A DNA stretch of 64,000 nucleotides, from NCBI RefSeq assembly GCF_031581265.1, contig NZ_JAVLBQ010000006.1, positions 1 to 64,000 of the forward strand, written 5' to 3'. Shown here piece by piece: positions 41,828 to 50,557 of this stretch. The notes below the pieces were generated by a model that saw nothing but the letters and a program-made list of their open reading frames with translations, ran no database searches and was not told the origin of the DNA. Origin of the DNA: Gracilimonas sp031581265 (GTDB taxonomy: Bacteria > Bacteroidota > Rhodothermia > Balneolales > Balneolaceae). A program made the translations under genes and the position numbers. Each line of letters starts with the position of its first letter. Within the stretch, counting starts at the first letter, position 1.

Positions 41828-43057
41828 ATGGCCAATCTCTTAATCCAAAATATATCACAAATTGCCACCCCAAAACCGGCGGCATATCGAGGTTCTGAAC
41901 TTCGAAGTTTAAAGGTATATGAAAATGCCGCAATTTATATTTCCGATGGAGTAATCAAAGCACTTGGGAAACTTTCTCAGGTGCTGGAACAGGTAGAAGG
42001 CCACCCTGAAATTCTGGATGCAGAGGGGAAAGCAGCAGTGCCGGGATTTGTGGATTCCCATTCTCACCTAGTGTTTGGAGGGAACCGCGCCGATGAATTT
42101 GCCATGCGTTCGGCAGGGATGAGCTACGAGGAAATAGCCGAGCAGGGCGGCGGTATCGTCTCAACCGTTGAAGCTACCCGGAAAGCTTCCAAAGAAGAAT
42201 TAAAGAACCTGGCTCGCATTCGGCTGCAAAAAGCATTGAAGCAGGGCATTACCACTATGGAAATAAAAAGTGGGTATGGCCTGGATCTGGAAACGGAACG
42301 TAAAATGCTGGAAGTCATTAACGAGCTGAAGGAAGAGCAACCGATTGAGCTTACATCGACCTTTCTTGGAGCCCATGCAGTTCCAAAAAATTCAACTAAA
42401 GAGAAATATTTAGCAGAAGTTTTAGAAATGATTCCCGAGATAGCGGAATTAGCGGAGTATTGCGATGTGTTTTGTGAGAAGGGATACTTTACAGTAGAAG
42501 AAACACGAAAAGTATTCAGGAAAGGGGTCGAACACGGACTCAAACCTAAACTTCACACCAACCAATTCAACGATATCGGTGGAGTGGAGATGGCTATCGA
42601 ACTCGGAGCCGTTTCGGTGGATCATCTGGAAGTATTGAGTGATGAGGATGTGCAGCGTTTGTCCCGAAGCGAAACAGTAGCTACACTGTTACCGGGCGTC
42701 TCCTACTTTTTGAACATTCCCTATTCCCCCGCCCGAAAACTACTGAATGCCGGCGCCTTGGTTGTTTTGGCAACAGACTTCAATCCCGGTTCCTCTATGA
42801 CTATTTCCATGCAATTGTTGATGAGCATGGCATGTACCAAAATGGGGATGTCGGTGGAAGAAGCTCTTTGCTGTGCTACTCAAAACGGGGCAAAGGCTTT
42901 GGAAAAAAGTAAATTGGGCGCCATTGCCCCGGGCTTTCAAGCAGATATCTTGTTATTAGATACAGACAATTACAAAGATCTGGCCTATTTCTTTGGGGAA
43001 AATCACGTGCATACGGTCATCAAAAAAGGAAAGAAAGTATGGGAATTGAGAGGATAG
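41828..43057 (+). CDS. hutI: Imidazolonepropionase HutI
   Basis: A 409-residue amidohydrolase-fold enzyme that opens imidazolonepropionate to N-formimidoylglutamate. Metal-binding DSHSHLVFGGNRADEF (about 76-91), substrate Arg/His segment IKSGYGLD, HTNQFND (about 244-250), SVDHLEV and ATDFNPGSS (about 318-326) are all present. Length is normal. It follows the toxin gene by 6 bp and overlaps hutG by 19 bp. Confidence 0.95.
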   Translation: MANLLIQNISQIATPKPAAYRGSELRSLKVYENAAIYISDGVIKALGKLSQVLEQVEGHPEILDAEGKAAVPGFVDSHSHLVFGGNRADEFAMRSAGMSYEEIAEQGGGIVSTVEATRKASKEELKNLARIRLQKALKQGITTMEIKSGYGLDLETERKMLEVINELKEEQPIELTSTFLGAHAVPKNSTKEKYLAEVLEMIPEIAELAEYCDVFCEKGYFTVEETRKVFRKGVEHGLKPKLHTNQFNDIGGVEMAIELGAVSVDHLEVLSDEDVQRLSRSETVATLLPGVSYFLNIPYSPARKLLNAGALVVLATDFNPGSSMTISMQLLMSMACTKMGMSVEEALCCATQNGAKALEKSKLGAIAPGFQADILLLDTDNYKDLAYFFGENHVHTVIKKGKKVWELRG

Positions 43058-44022
43058 AACATCTTTTAAATCCGGTTAAAGATGGATTCCGGAAGCTTCG
43101 ATCGCATGATAAACATGATCATTGGCTGGTTCAGGAAATATTATTTGAAAATCGGGACTATGATCAAGCCACTAATGTGTTAGTTGGATGTCCACAGCAT
43201 GAAGGGGTCCAACGAAATAATGGGCGAATTGGGGCAGCGGAGGCCCCCAATAAAATCCGGGAACAGCTGTATAAAATGCAGATTGCTACGGGTGAACCGG
43301 TGAAATTATTTGACGCGGGCAACATCAAAACGGATTATTATGATATGTCAGATGATATCGATTTGATGAGTACTCAAAAGGAAGACTCTTTGGATGTAAT
43401 TCATAATGCGCTGACGAAAGTTGTGTCTGAGTTTTTGAGGAATGGAAAAAAAGTGGTTGTACTGGGGGGAGGCAATGATATTTCCTATGCAGATGTTCGC
43501 GCGCTGGCGGAAGTTGAACGCGATATTTCAGTCATCAATATAGATGCTCATTTGGATATGCGTATGGCCGAGGAAATGACGAGTGGTACACCCTATCGAA
43601 AAGCCATTGAAGATCATTATTTGGTGCCGCATCATTTTTATGAATTTGGGATTCGCAGGGAATCGAATGGAGCTTTTTATTTGAATAATGCGAGAGAGCA
43701 GGGGGTTAATATTCATTTGATGAATGAATTAGTTCTGAAGGGGGTAGAGTCGACATTCCACCGCATATTGAGGCAAATCGGAAACCGCCCACTTTTCCTG
43801 GGATTGGATATGGATTCCATCCAAGCTTCGGATGCGCCGGGGGTAAGTGCTTCGTCACCCAGTGGTTTATCAGGGAGAGAAGTAAATCAGTGTATCCATC
43901 ACGCCAAACAAAAAGAAAACCTAAAGGTGTTTGAGATTACTGAGGTGAATCCAAAATACGATGTGGATAACCGAACAGTGAAGTTAGCTGCGCAGTTTAT
44001 ATTTGCTTTTCTATTTGGATGA
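43039..44022 (+). CDS. hutG: Formimidoylglutamase HutG (arginase family)
   Basis: A 327-residue Mn-dependent ureohydrolase that releases formamide and glutamate from formimidoylglutamate. Metal-binding motifs: GGGNDISYADV (His of the first motif replaced by Asn-Asp), NIDAHLDMR (about 168-176) and LDMDSIQASDAPGVS (about 255-269). The GGGND variant in place of GGxHS is common in formimidoylglutamases. It overlaps hutI by 19 bp. Histidase hutH is not seen here. Confidence 0.88.
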   Translation: MGIERIEHLLNPVKDGFRKLRSHDKHDHWLVQEILFENRDYDQATNVLVGCPQHEGVQRNNGRIGAAEAPNKIREQLYKMQIATGEPVKLFDAGNIKTDYYDMSDDIDLMSTQKEDSLDVIHNALTKVVSEFLRNGKKVVVLGGGNDISYADVRALAEVERDISVINIDAHLDMRMAEEMTSGTPYRKAIEDHYLVPHHFYEFGIRRESNGAFYLNNAREQGVNIHLMNELVLKGVESTFHRILRQIGNRPLFLGLDMDSIQASDAPGVSASSPSGLSGREVNQCIHHAKQKENLKVFEITEVNPKYDVDNRTVKLAAQFIFAFLFG

Positions 44023-44171
44023 GGGATGAATACAGGTATAGTTTATTTCAACGGATATTCATTTCATCTTAATAAAATTATGTTAGTATGGAGTAATAGG
44101 TTGGTGAGCGTATTTACTTAAGTGTTATAATCTTAAAAAGAAGTCATTAAGAGGTTAAAAGTATAATTTTT

Positions 44172-44183
44172 AGACTATAGTCT
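44172..44183. promoter_or_regulatory. 12-bp perfect palindrome, candidate operator of the XRE kinase gene
   Basis: AGACTATAGTCT is a perfect palindrome 73 bp before the kinase start and just downstream of TATAAT (44162-44167), a -10-like box. XRE-family proteins commonly bind short palindromes at their own promoter, so autoregulation is possible. No second copy was noticed nearby. Confidence 0.4.
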
Positions 44184-44256
44184 GTTTAAAAAGTTGCTTG
44201 TTATCAATAGGTTCACACGCCAATAAAAAGAGTTCGGCTACATTTAACCAGATAAG

Positions 44257-45525
44257 ATGATCAAAAGAAAAGACATTCAAGAACTTTTCGGTAAAGTTGT
44301 AAGACAAGAGAGGTTATCTTTGGGCTTGACCCAGTCTGAATTAGCTGAAAAATCAAATTTAGATAATACTTATATCTCCCAGATTGAAAGGGGACTGGCC
44401 AATCCAAGTATTTTTACTTTGTATAAAATTTCAGATTCATTGAACCTCACCGAGTCTGAGGTGTTCAATAGAATGAGAACTCCATTAATTTCAAGCGGAG
44501 AAAAAGTAACCAGCAATATTGACGAGCTTGAAATTATATATAACGCTGTTGTTAAGTTAGATGCCAGTTTATTACTGACTACCACTCACGATGATGAATA
44601 CCGAGTAATTTATTGCAATGATGCTTTTCTGTCATTTATTAAAAGTGAAAGAAAACAGGTTATTGGAAGAAAGTTGATTGATATTTTAGCTGACGGTACA
44701 AATAATGATAAGCTTATTAACTTCCTGGATCAGTTGAAGGAGGATACCTCAAAAAGTGATTTTATCACGAGATCAAATGGAAATGGAGATCAAATACAGC
44801 TGGAAATAAATGCTTCACCAATAGTTAGCAAAACAGAACCGGTAGAGCAGCAATTATTTATCCTGAAGAAAAAATATTATGACATAAATAAAACTTCCAA
44901 AGTTGATGAAACAACAAAAAAGTATAAGCTACTTTTAAATGAGACAAATCATCGCGTAAAGAATAATCTTTCTATTATTGTTGGAATTATAGATGTAAGT
45001 CTTTTTGAGGTTGAAGATGAATCGGTGAAGTCAATTTTACAGGATACTCAATTACGAATAAGTTCTATTGCTCATATTCATGAACTATTAGTAAATGCGG
45101 ATGATCATAACAGGTTGGGTATAAAAGATTATTTGGATAAACTGTCAAACGTAATTTCAAATACATACGACTATAAGGACGGGGTTGAACTTTCAACCAG
45201 TATTGGTGTAGAGGATTTAGGTATCAATCAAGTCATTACTTTTGGATTGTTGAGCAATGAGCTAATGACTAATTCGTACAAATATGCTTTTCCGAGACAG
45301 CAGAGAGGGGATATAGAATTAGAGATGAGCTATAACCAAAACGGAAAAATTAAATTTAGGTATGAAGATAACGGAGTCGGTTTTGATAAATCATATTTCG
45401 ACCAAACCGACTCACTGGGATTCAACCTGATTCATACATTTTTAGATCAGCTACAAGCTAATAATGTTTATGTGAATACAACGGATGGCTTTAAGTTGAG
45501 TTTTGAAGTAGATAGAGTGGACTGA
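44257..45525 (+). CDS. Cytosolic XRE-PAS-HisKA_2 hybrid: DNA-binding domain fused to a histidine kinase
   Basis: A 422-residue protein with no membrane helix. Residues about 10-65 are an XRE helix-turn-helix (GKVVRQERLSLGLTQSELAE, NTYISQIERGLANPS). About 85-205 is a PAS-like domain (VIYCNDAFLSFIKSERKQVIG). HisKA_2 follows with NETNHRVKNNLSIIVGIID, conserved His232, and an ATPase domain (about 310-420) with NELMTNSYKYAF, DNGVGFD and LGFNLIHTF. All catalytic boxes look intact. No response regulator is adjacent. The protein could couple a cytosolic PAS signal to DNA binding directly, with phosphorylation modulating it. It follows hutG by 234 bp. The fusion is seen directly; function is inference. 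Confidence 0.85.
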   Translation: MIKRKDIQELFGKVVRQERLSLGLTQSELAEKSNLDNTYISQIERGLANPSIFTLYKISDSLNLTESEVFNRMRTPLISSGEKVTSNIDELEIIYNAVVKLDASLLLTTTHDDEYRVIYCNDAFLSFIKSERKQVIGRKLIDILADGTNNDKLINFLDQLKEDTSKSDFITRSNGNGDQIQLEINASPIVSKTEPVEQQLFILKKKYYDINKTSKVDETTKKYKLLLNETNHRVKNNLSIIVGIIDVSLFEVEDESVKSILQDTQLRISSIAHIHELLVNADDHNRLGIKDYLDKLSNVISNTYDYKDGVELSTSIGVEDLGINQVITFGLLSNELMTNSYKYAFPRQQRGDIELEMSYNQNGKIKFRYEDNGVGFDKSYFDQTDSLGFNLIHTFLDQLQANNVYVNTTDGFKLSFEVDRVD

Positions 45526-45555
45526 AAAAATGGTGTTTACCAGAAATAGATAAGT

Positions 45556-46275
45556 TTATTCCCAGACAACGGTAGTCCCCACATCTTTACCATCTACCAC
45601 AATTTTCTTCAAGTTTTCTTTCTCATTCATATTGAAAACAATAATAGGGGTTTTATTTTCCCGACAGAGGGTAAAAGCCGTTAAATCCATAACGGATAAA
45701 CGTCGTTTGAGAACTTCATCCCCCGTAATACGATCAAATTTTTTGGCATCTCCGTTTTTCTCGGGATCAGAATCATAAATGCCTTCTACGCGGGTACCCT
45801 TGAGAATTACATCGGCTTCAATTTCAATGGCACGGAGTGAACCTGCAGTATCGGTTGTAAAATAAGGATTACCAGTTCCGGCTCCGAAAATAACGACTCT
45901 CCCTTTTTCAAGGTGACGTATAGCGCGCCGCCGGATATAAGGTTCAGCAATAGCTTCCATGCGAATGGCACTCATCAGTCTTGTTTGTACACTGATTTGC
46001 TCAAGAGCATCCTGAAGCGCCATACTGTTGATCATGGTGGCAAGCATGCCCATATAATCTCCCTGTACACGATCCATACCTTGAGTAGCTCCTTTCACTC
46101 CCCGAAAAATATTACCGCCTCCAATAACTACCGAAACCTGAACTCCGGCTTCCTGAATAGATTTAATTTCTTTGGCGTATTCGCTGAGTATATCAGCATC
46201 AATTCCATGTCCTTGTTCACCTAAAAGAGCTTCTCCGCTTACCTTAAGCAGTACTCTGTTGTATTTATTTCCCAC
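45556..46275 (-). CDS. pyrH: UMP kinase
   Basis: A 239-residue amino-acid-kinase-fold enzyme phosphorylating UMP to UDP. Motifs: LLKVSGEALLG (about 8-18), VVIGGGNIFRG (about 48-58), GAGTGNPYFTTDTA (about 133-146), and DLTAFTLCRENKTPIIVFNM. The start is GTG at 46275; no upstream ATG is in frame. It lies downstream of tsf but behind a terminator, so it probably has its own promoter or is reached by partial read-through. Confidence 0.96.
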   Translation of the reverse strand: MGNKYNRVLLKVSGEALLGEQGHGIDADILSEYAKEIKSIQEAGVQVSVVIGGGNIFRGVKGATQGMDRVQGDYMGMLATMINSMALQDALEQISVQTRLMSAIRMEAIAEPYIRRRAIRHLEKGRVVIFGAGTGNPYFTTDTAGSLRAIEIEADVILKGTRVEGIYDSDPEKNGDAKKFDRITGDEVLKRRLSVMDLTAFTLCRENKTPIIVFNMNEKENLKKIVVDGKDVGTTVVWE

Positions 46276-46304
46276 GTTTTCCGGTTTTATAAATTATAAG
46301 ACAA

Positions 46305-46332
46305 AAAAAAGGCTGTCAATTCTGACAGCCTT
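46305..46332 (-). terminator. Intrinsic terminator after tsf
   Basis: On the minus strand AAGGCTGTCA pairs with TGACAGCCTT around a 4-base loop, followed by eight Ts. It separates rpsB-tsf from pyrH. Confidence 0.9.
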
Positions 46333-46349
46333 AAGGTAAAAAAATTTTG

Positions 46350-47183
46350 TTAAGCGTTTTCGCCAAGTTGTAAGCGATGAAACGACTTAACGAGCGGTGC
46401 GTCATTTTGTTCGAGGTATTCCTGAACAGAAAGACTATTGTCTTTCACAAATTTTTGTTCAAGCAATACTCGCTCTTCGTAAAAGCGCCGTAATTTCCCT
46501 TTGGCAGCTTGCTCGGCAATATGCTCAGGTTTGCCTTCATTCAGTAACTGGTCTTTAGCAATTTCGAGTTCTTTCTCAACAAGAGAAGTATCAACACCGT
46601 CGCGGGTTACTGAAAGTGGCTTCATAGCTGCAATCTGCATAGCTACATTTTTACCGATTTCATCATCAGTAAGTTCACCTGCAAATTCTGTAAGCACCCC
46701 CAGTTGGTTTCCAGGATGGATGTAGTCAATCAATGTTCCGTCGGTAGTCATCAACACAACGTTATTGATTTCAATTTTTTCACCGATTTTACCAACCATT
46801 TCTTCCAAAAGCTTTTCAACGGTAAGTCCGTCTATTTCAATAGCCAGAAGATCATCAACATTATCAACATCGTTTTCGAAAGCAGCGTCAAGGAAGGTCT
46901 TAGCATCGTCCTGGAATTCTTCATTGCGGGCAACGAAGTCCGTTTCACAGTTGATTTCAATCATAGTAGCTTTAGACTTATCATCAGAAATTCGGCTTAA
47001 TATTAATCCCTGATTAGCTTCACGATCTGCTCTTTTTTCGGAAACTTTTTGTCCTTTCTTGCGAAGATTTTCAACGGCTTGGTCGAAGTCGCCATTCGCT
47101 TCGGAGAGAGCTTTTTTGCAATCCATCATGCCCGCTCCGGTCATATCTCTAAGTTTTTTTACGTCAGCAGCAGAAATACTCAT
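46350..47183 (-). CDS. tsf: Elongation factor Ts
   Basis: A 277-residue GDP-exchange factor for EF-Tu. The UBA-like N-domain VKKLRDMTGAGMMDCKKALSE (about 8-28), then EINCETDFVARNEEF (about 74-88) and the C-terminal EQKFVKDNSLSVQEYL are diagnostic. Length is normal for the family. It lies 30 bp downstream of rpsB on the same strand and ends at a strong terminator. Confidence 0.97.
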   Translation of the reverse strand: MSISAADVKKLRDMTGAGMMDCKKALSEANGDFDQAVENLRKKGQKVSEKRADREANQGLILSRISDDKSKATMIEINCETDFVARNEEFQDDAKTFLDAAFENDVDNVDDLLAIEIDGLTVEKLLEEMVGKIGEKIEINNVVLMTTDGTLIDYIHPGNQLGVLTEFAGELTDDEIGKNVAMQIAAMKPLSVTRDGVDTSLVEKELEIAKDQLLNEGKPEHIAEQAAKGKLRRFYEERVLLEQKFVKDNSLSVQEYLEQNDAPLVKSFHRLQLGENA

Positions 47184-47213
47184 TTTTATTCTGAATAGTA
47201 TTTAAAGTTGAAA

Positions 47214-48095
47214 TTATTCTTCTTCGTCATTGCTGTCAGCATCAGCTTTTGCGTCTGCTTCTTCAGCTTTTTTGTCTTTGCCTTTATTTTTGCGGCGAGA
47301 GCGAAGTTTAGTTCCTCTTATAGCATCTTTAATATCGACGGAATCGTCTGAGTCTCCCTTAGCTTCGGCAGCAGCTTGTTCCATAGTATCTTCTTCTTGT
47401 TGGGCCTCACGCTCTGCAGCGCCTTCAATAATAGCGTCCGCAACTTGTGTGGTAATCAATTGAATAGTTCGAGCCGAATCATCATTACAAGGCACAATAA
47501 AATCCGGAACATCAGGGTCACTATTGGTATCAACCATCGCAATAATTGGAATATGAAGTTTGATGGCTTCTTTCACAGCAAGGTGTTCTTTGTTGATGTC
47601 TACAACAAAAATAGCGCCGGGCAGACGTCCCATATTTTTAATACCACCTAAAGCAGCATCAAGTTTGTCTTGCTCACGCTGAAGCATCAATCCTTCTTTC
47701 TTGGTGAGTTCGTCAAAAGTACCATCAGTTTTCATTTTTTCGATTTCTTCCATACGCGAAATACTCTTACGAACGGTACTAAAGTTTGTAAGCATTCCAC
47801 CCATCCACCGTTGAGTAATGTAAGGCATTCCACACCGGAGGGCTTCCGTGGTAATAATTTCAGTAGATTGCTTTTTGGTACCTACAAAAAGAATTGTTTT
47901 ACCTGCCCGAGAAAGTTGTTGAACCTGATCGAGGGCTTCTTGTAGATAATTCTGAGTTTTTTTAAGGTCAATGATGTGAATCCCGTTTCGCTCCATAAAG
48001 ATGAAGTCTTTCATTTTAGGATTCCATCGGCGGGTAAGGTGACCGAAGTGTGCGCCTGATTTAAGCAGGTCTTGAATTGATGCAGCTTTTGCCAT
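47214..48095 (-). CDS. rpsB: 30S ribosomal protein S2 with extended acidic C-terminus
   Basis: A 293-residue ribosomal protein. Diagnostic segments are LLKSGAHFGHLTRRWNPKMK (about 9-28), FVGTKKQSTEII, RWMGGMLTNF and PDVPDFIVPCNDDS. The family core ends near residue 225; the remaining 68 residues are rich in Glu, Asp, Ala and Lys (KAEEADAKADADSNDEEE at the end). Such tails vary between lineages. The unit rpsB-tsf is conserved. The 190-bp leader upstream may hold an autoregulatory RNA, but I could not identify a known structure. Confidence 0.96.
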   Translation of the reverse strand: MAKAASIQDLLKSGAHFGHLTRRWNPKMKDFIFMERNGIHIIDLKKTQNYLQEALDQVQQLSRAGKTILFVGTKKQSTEIITTEALRCGMPYITQRWMGGMLTNFSTVRKSISRMEEIEKMKTDGTFDELTKKEGLMLQREQDKLDAALGGIKNMGRLPGAIFVVDINKEHLAVKEAIKLHIPIIAMVDTNSDPDVPDFIVPCNDDSARTIQLITTQVADAIIEGAAEREAQQEEDTMEQAAAEAKGDSDDSVDIKDAIRGTKLRSRRKNKGKDKKAEEADAKADADSNDEEE

Positions 48096-48235
48096 AATTA
48101 TATATGTGTTATTTAGGTTAATCCTCTATGCGGGTCAATCCCGAGCGTTAATCCTGAGTCAAAGCCCAGAACACCAAACGCAGGGTCGCCACATATGTGT
48201 GATTTGTTTTGTGAATAGTTATTGGTTAAAAGTGT

Positions 48236-48264
48236 AGTGGTTATTCGCAAATCGAATAACCACT
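48236..48264 (-). terminator. 12-bp perfect hairpin downstream of rpsI, probable terminator
   Basis: AGTGGTTATTCG (48236-48247) and CGAATAACCACT (48253-48264) pair perfectly around 5 bases. On the minus strand it follows rpsI by 21 bp; the T-tract after it is short (ACACTTTTAAC). It could also be part of the rpsB promoter region; the rest of 48096-48285 shows nothing else. Confidence 0.55.
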
Positions 48265-48285
48265 TTCAAATAACGAATAACGGAA

Positions 48286-48672
48286 TTATCGTTTAGAGAA
48301 CTGGAATTTCTTACGAGCTTTGGGCTGACCGTATTTCTTACGCTCTACCATTCTGTCATCTCGTGTAAGAAGGCCGTGTCCTTTAAGAATATCGTGCATA
48401 TCCTCGTTCTCTCCGTCTAAAGCGCGGGCAAGAGCGTGGGAGATGGCACCGGCTTGTCCGGTACTTCCGCCGCCACGTACGGTAATTTTAATATCGTACT
48501 TGCCTTCAGTTTCGGTAACAGACATTGGAAACAATGCAATGTTACGACGTGCTTTTACAGGAAAATATTCTTCAATTGGTTTGTGATTGACGAGAACTTC
48601 ACCGTTACCCGGTTTGATATATAGTCGGGCGGTTGCAGTTTTTCTTCGTCCTATGTAATTCGCTTGTGCCAT
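48286..48672 (-). CDS. rpsI: 30S ribosomal protein S9
   Basis: A 128-residue protein: IGRRKTATARLYIKPGNGEVL (split by a Gly-rich turn), VRGGGSTGQAGAISHALAR and the C-terminal LLTRDDRMVERKKYGQPKARK with the final KFQFSKR whose Lys-Arg end reaches the P-site tRNA. The final Arg is conserved. It lies 18 bp downstream of rplM on the same strand, the usual pair. Confidence 0.97.
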   Translation of the reverse strand: MAQANYIGRRKTATARLYIKPGNGEVLVNHKPIEEYFPVKARRNIALFPMSVTETEGKYDIKITVRGGGSTGQAGAISHALARALDGENEDMHDILKGHGLLTRDDRMVERKKYGQPKARKKFQFSKR

Positions 48673-48690
48673 TTAATTTGTTTGGATGGA

Positions 48691-49134
48691 TTAAAGCTCG
48701 ATGATTTCTGGTTCTTGTGCAGTATGCGGATGTACCGGACCTGCGTAAACTCTCAAGTTGGTGGCAATTTTACGCCCCAATTTGTTTTTAGGAAGCATGC
48801 CTTTAACAGCATTAGTTACAAGTGATGTTGGATCTTTTTCCATCATCTCTTCAGCTGTGGTAAATCGTTCACCGCCAGGATAGAAAGTGTGACGGAAATA
48901 AGTTTTATCCGTCATCTTCTTACCGGTCAATTTCACCTTCTCGGAATTGATAACAATAACGTTATCACCGGTGTCCATATGTGGGGTGAAGGTTGGCTTG
49001 TGCTTGCCTCTCAAAATTTTTGCAATCTCACTACTCAAGCGGCCCAAGGGCTGATCTTCTGCGTCAAAGAGCACCCATTTCTTTTCAATGTCGTCAGGTT
49101 TCGCTGAGTATGTCTTAAAACTTAATGTGTCCAC
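48691..49134 (-). CDS. rplM: 50S ribosomal protein L13
   Basis: A 147-residue protein with KKWVLFDAEDQPLGRLSSEIAK, HMDTGDNVIVINSEKVKLTG, and AVKGMLPKNKLGRK (about 111-124). The start is GTG at 49134, with no in-frame ATG nearby. Co-transcribed with rpsI. It is the first gene of the pair; a 120-bp gap separates it from lysA upstream. Confidence 0.97.
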   Translation of the reverse strand: MDTLSFKTYSAKPDDIEKKWVLFDAEDQPLGRLSSEIAKILRGKHKPTFTPHMDTGDNVIVINSEKVKLTGKKMTDKTYFRHTFYPGGERFTTAEEMMEKDPTSLVTNAVKGMLPKNKLGRKIATNLRVYAGPVHPHTAQEPEIIEL

Positions 49135-49254
49135 GATTATACTCGTTTGTTTTTGTCATTTTGGAAAGTCGAATAAGATAGAAGTTATTCTCGTAGATAT
49201 CAATATTAGATTTCATAAAAGTTTGAAATAGAATCAAAGCTACTAATTCAGTTT

Positions 49255-50424
49255 TTAAGTTTTAGGGATTAATATTTCATCTGAATAAACCGACGGGTTT
49301 GCCTCTCTTAAATTGTAAGCACTGCGCATGACCTCTCCGTAAGCCCCGGCACTCCGAATGGCAATAAGATCACCTCGTTCTACTTCCGGTATCGATACAT
49401 CTTTTCGGAAGGTGTCAGAGCTTTCACAAATAGGGCCAACCACATCGTATATTTTTTCTTCTTTGGAGCTAGTTAATACATCTATACGATGAGCTGCTTG
49501 GTATAAAGCCGGTCGGATGAGTTCGGTCATACCGGCATCAACAATAGCAAAATTCTTGGAAATACCCTTTTTGGTATATAACACTTTAGTAATCAAACTT
49601 CCTGACTGCCCAATAACAGATCGACCGAGTTCAAAATGGAGTTGTTGATGGTTTTTGAGTTCTATATTCTCCTCAAATAAACCGAAGAATTTTTCAAAAT
49701 CAGGTACTGAGCTATCATTGGGGTGTTCATAGTTAATGCCAAAGCCCCCGCCTACATTTATCACAGTAAGCTTAAAGCCTTTCGATTCTATATGCTCATT
49801 CAGAGAATTCGCTTTTGAACACAATTCCCGAAAAGGGTCAAACTTCTCGATTTGGGAGCCGATGTGAAAATGGATACCGACTAATTCAAGATTTTCGAGT
49901 TCCGGAAGCTTGTCCAAAACTAAATCAAGTTCAGATTCATTGATCCCAAACTTATTTTCATTTAAACCGGTAGTGATATATTTATGAGTATCGGCCTCCA
50001 CATTGGGATTGATACGGAGTGCGATTCGGGCTTGCTTTCCATGTTGTTCAGCTAACTCATTCAGCACCTCTAATTCCTGAGGAGACTCACAATTAAAGCA
50101 GAATATATCATGCTTCAGGCCGAGTTCAATTTCTTCATCACTTTTACCCACACCGGCAAAGGCAATTTCATTCGGGAAAAAGCCAGAGTTAATGGCACGC
50201 TGTATTTCACCACCACTTACACAGTCGGCTCCCAGCCCCGATGCTTTAATGATCTCTAAAATCTTGGGTTGATTGTTGGACTTCAAAGCAAAATGTACGC
50301 GGTAGCCTTTCGAAAGTCCGTATTTCTTGATCTGCTCAAGAGTAGCATTCAATACATCGAGATCGTAATAATAGAACGGTGTTTTTTGGTTTTTGAAAAA
50401 GTCGGTGACTTCCGAAGGAAACAT
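49255..50424 (-). CDS. lysA: Diaminopimelate decarboxylase
   Basis: A 389-residue fold-type III PLP enzyme converting meso-diaminopimelate to lysine. PLP Lys in HFALKSNNQPKIL (Lys48), HIGSQIEKFDPF (about 189-200), VNVGGGFGINYE-type INVGGGFGINY (about 223-233), and CESSDTFRKD plus GAYGEVMRSAYN at the dimer active site. All are present and the length is typical. It precedes rplM on the same strand. No other lysine genes are adjacent. Confidence 0.93.
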   Translation of the reverse strand: MFPSEVTDFFKNQKTPFYYYDLDVLNATLEQIKKYGLSKGYRVHFALKSNNQPKILEIIKASGLGADCVSGGEIQRAINSGFFPNEIAFAGVGKSDEEIELGLKHDIFCFNCESPQELEVLNELAEQHGKQARIALRINPNVEADTHKYITTGLNENKFGINESELDLVLDKLPELENLELVGIHFHIGSQIEKFDPFRELCSKANSLNEHIESKGFKLTVINVGGGFGINYEHPNDSSVPDFEKFFGLFEENIELKNHQQLHFELGRSVIGQSGSLITKVLYTKKGISKNFAIVDAGMTELIRPALYQAAHRIDVLTSSKEEKIYDVVGPICESSDTFRKDVSIPEVERGDLIAIRSAGAYGEVMRSAYNLREANPSVYSDEILIPKT

Positions 50425-50557
50425 TAAGATCAGTTTAAAAGTGAATGAGTGAATTTTAGAGCATCAAAGATAACGAAATTTGAACCACCGATTAATCAGA
50501 TTTATTGATTGCATAGATTTTCAAAATCATAAATCATCCATCAAAAATCATAACATT

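Noticed and set aside
46765..47013. Serine-rich plus-strand frames opposite tsf and rpsB
   Set aside because: These are antisense shadows of well-identified translation genes.
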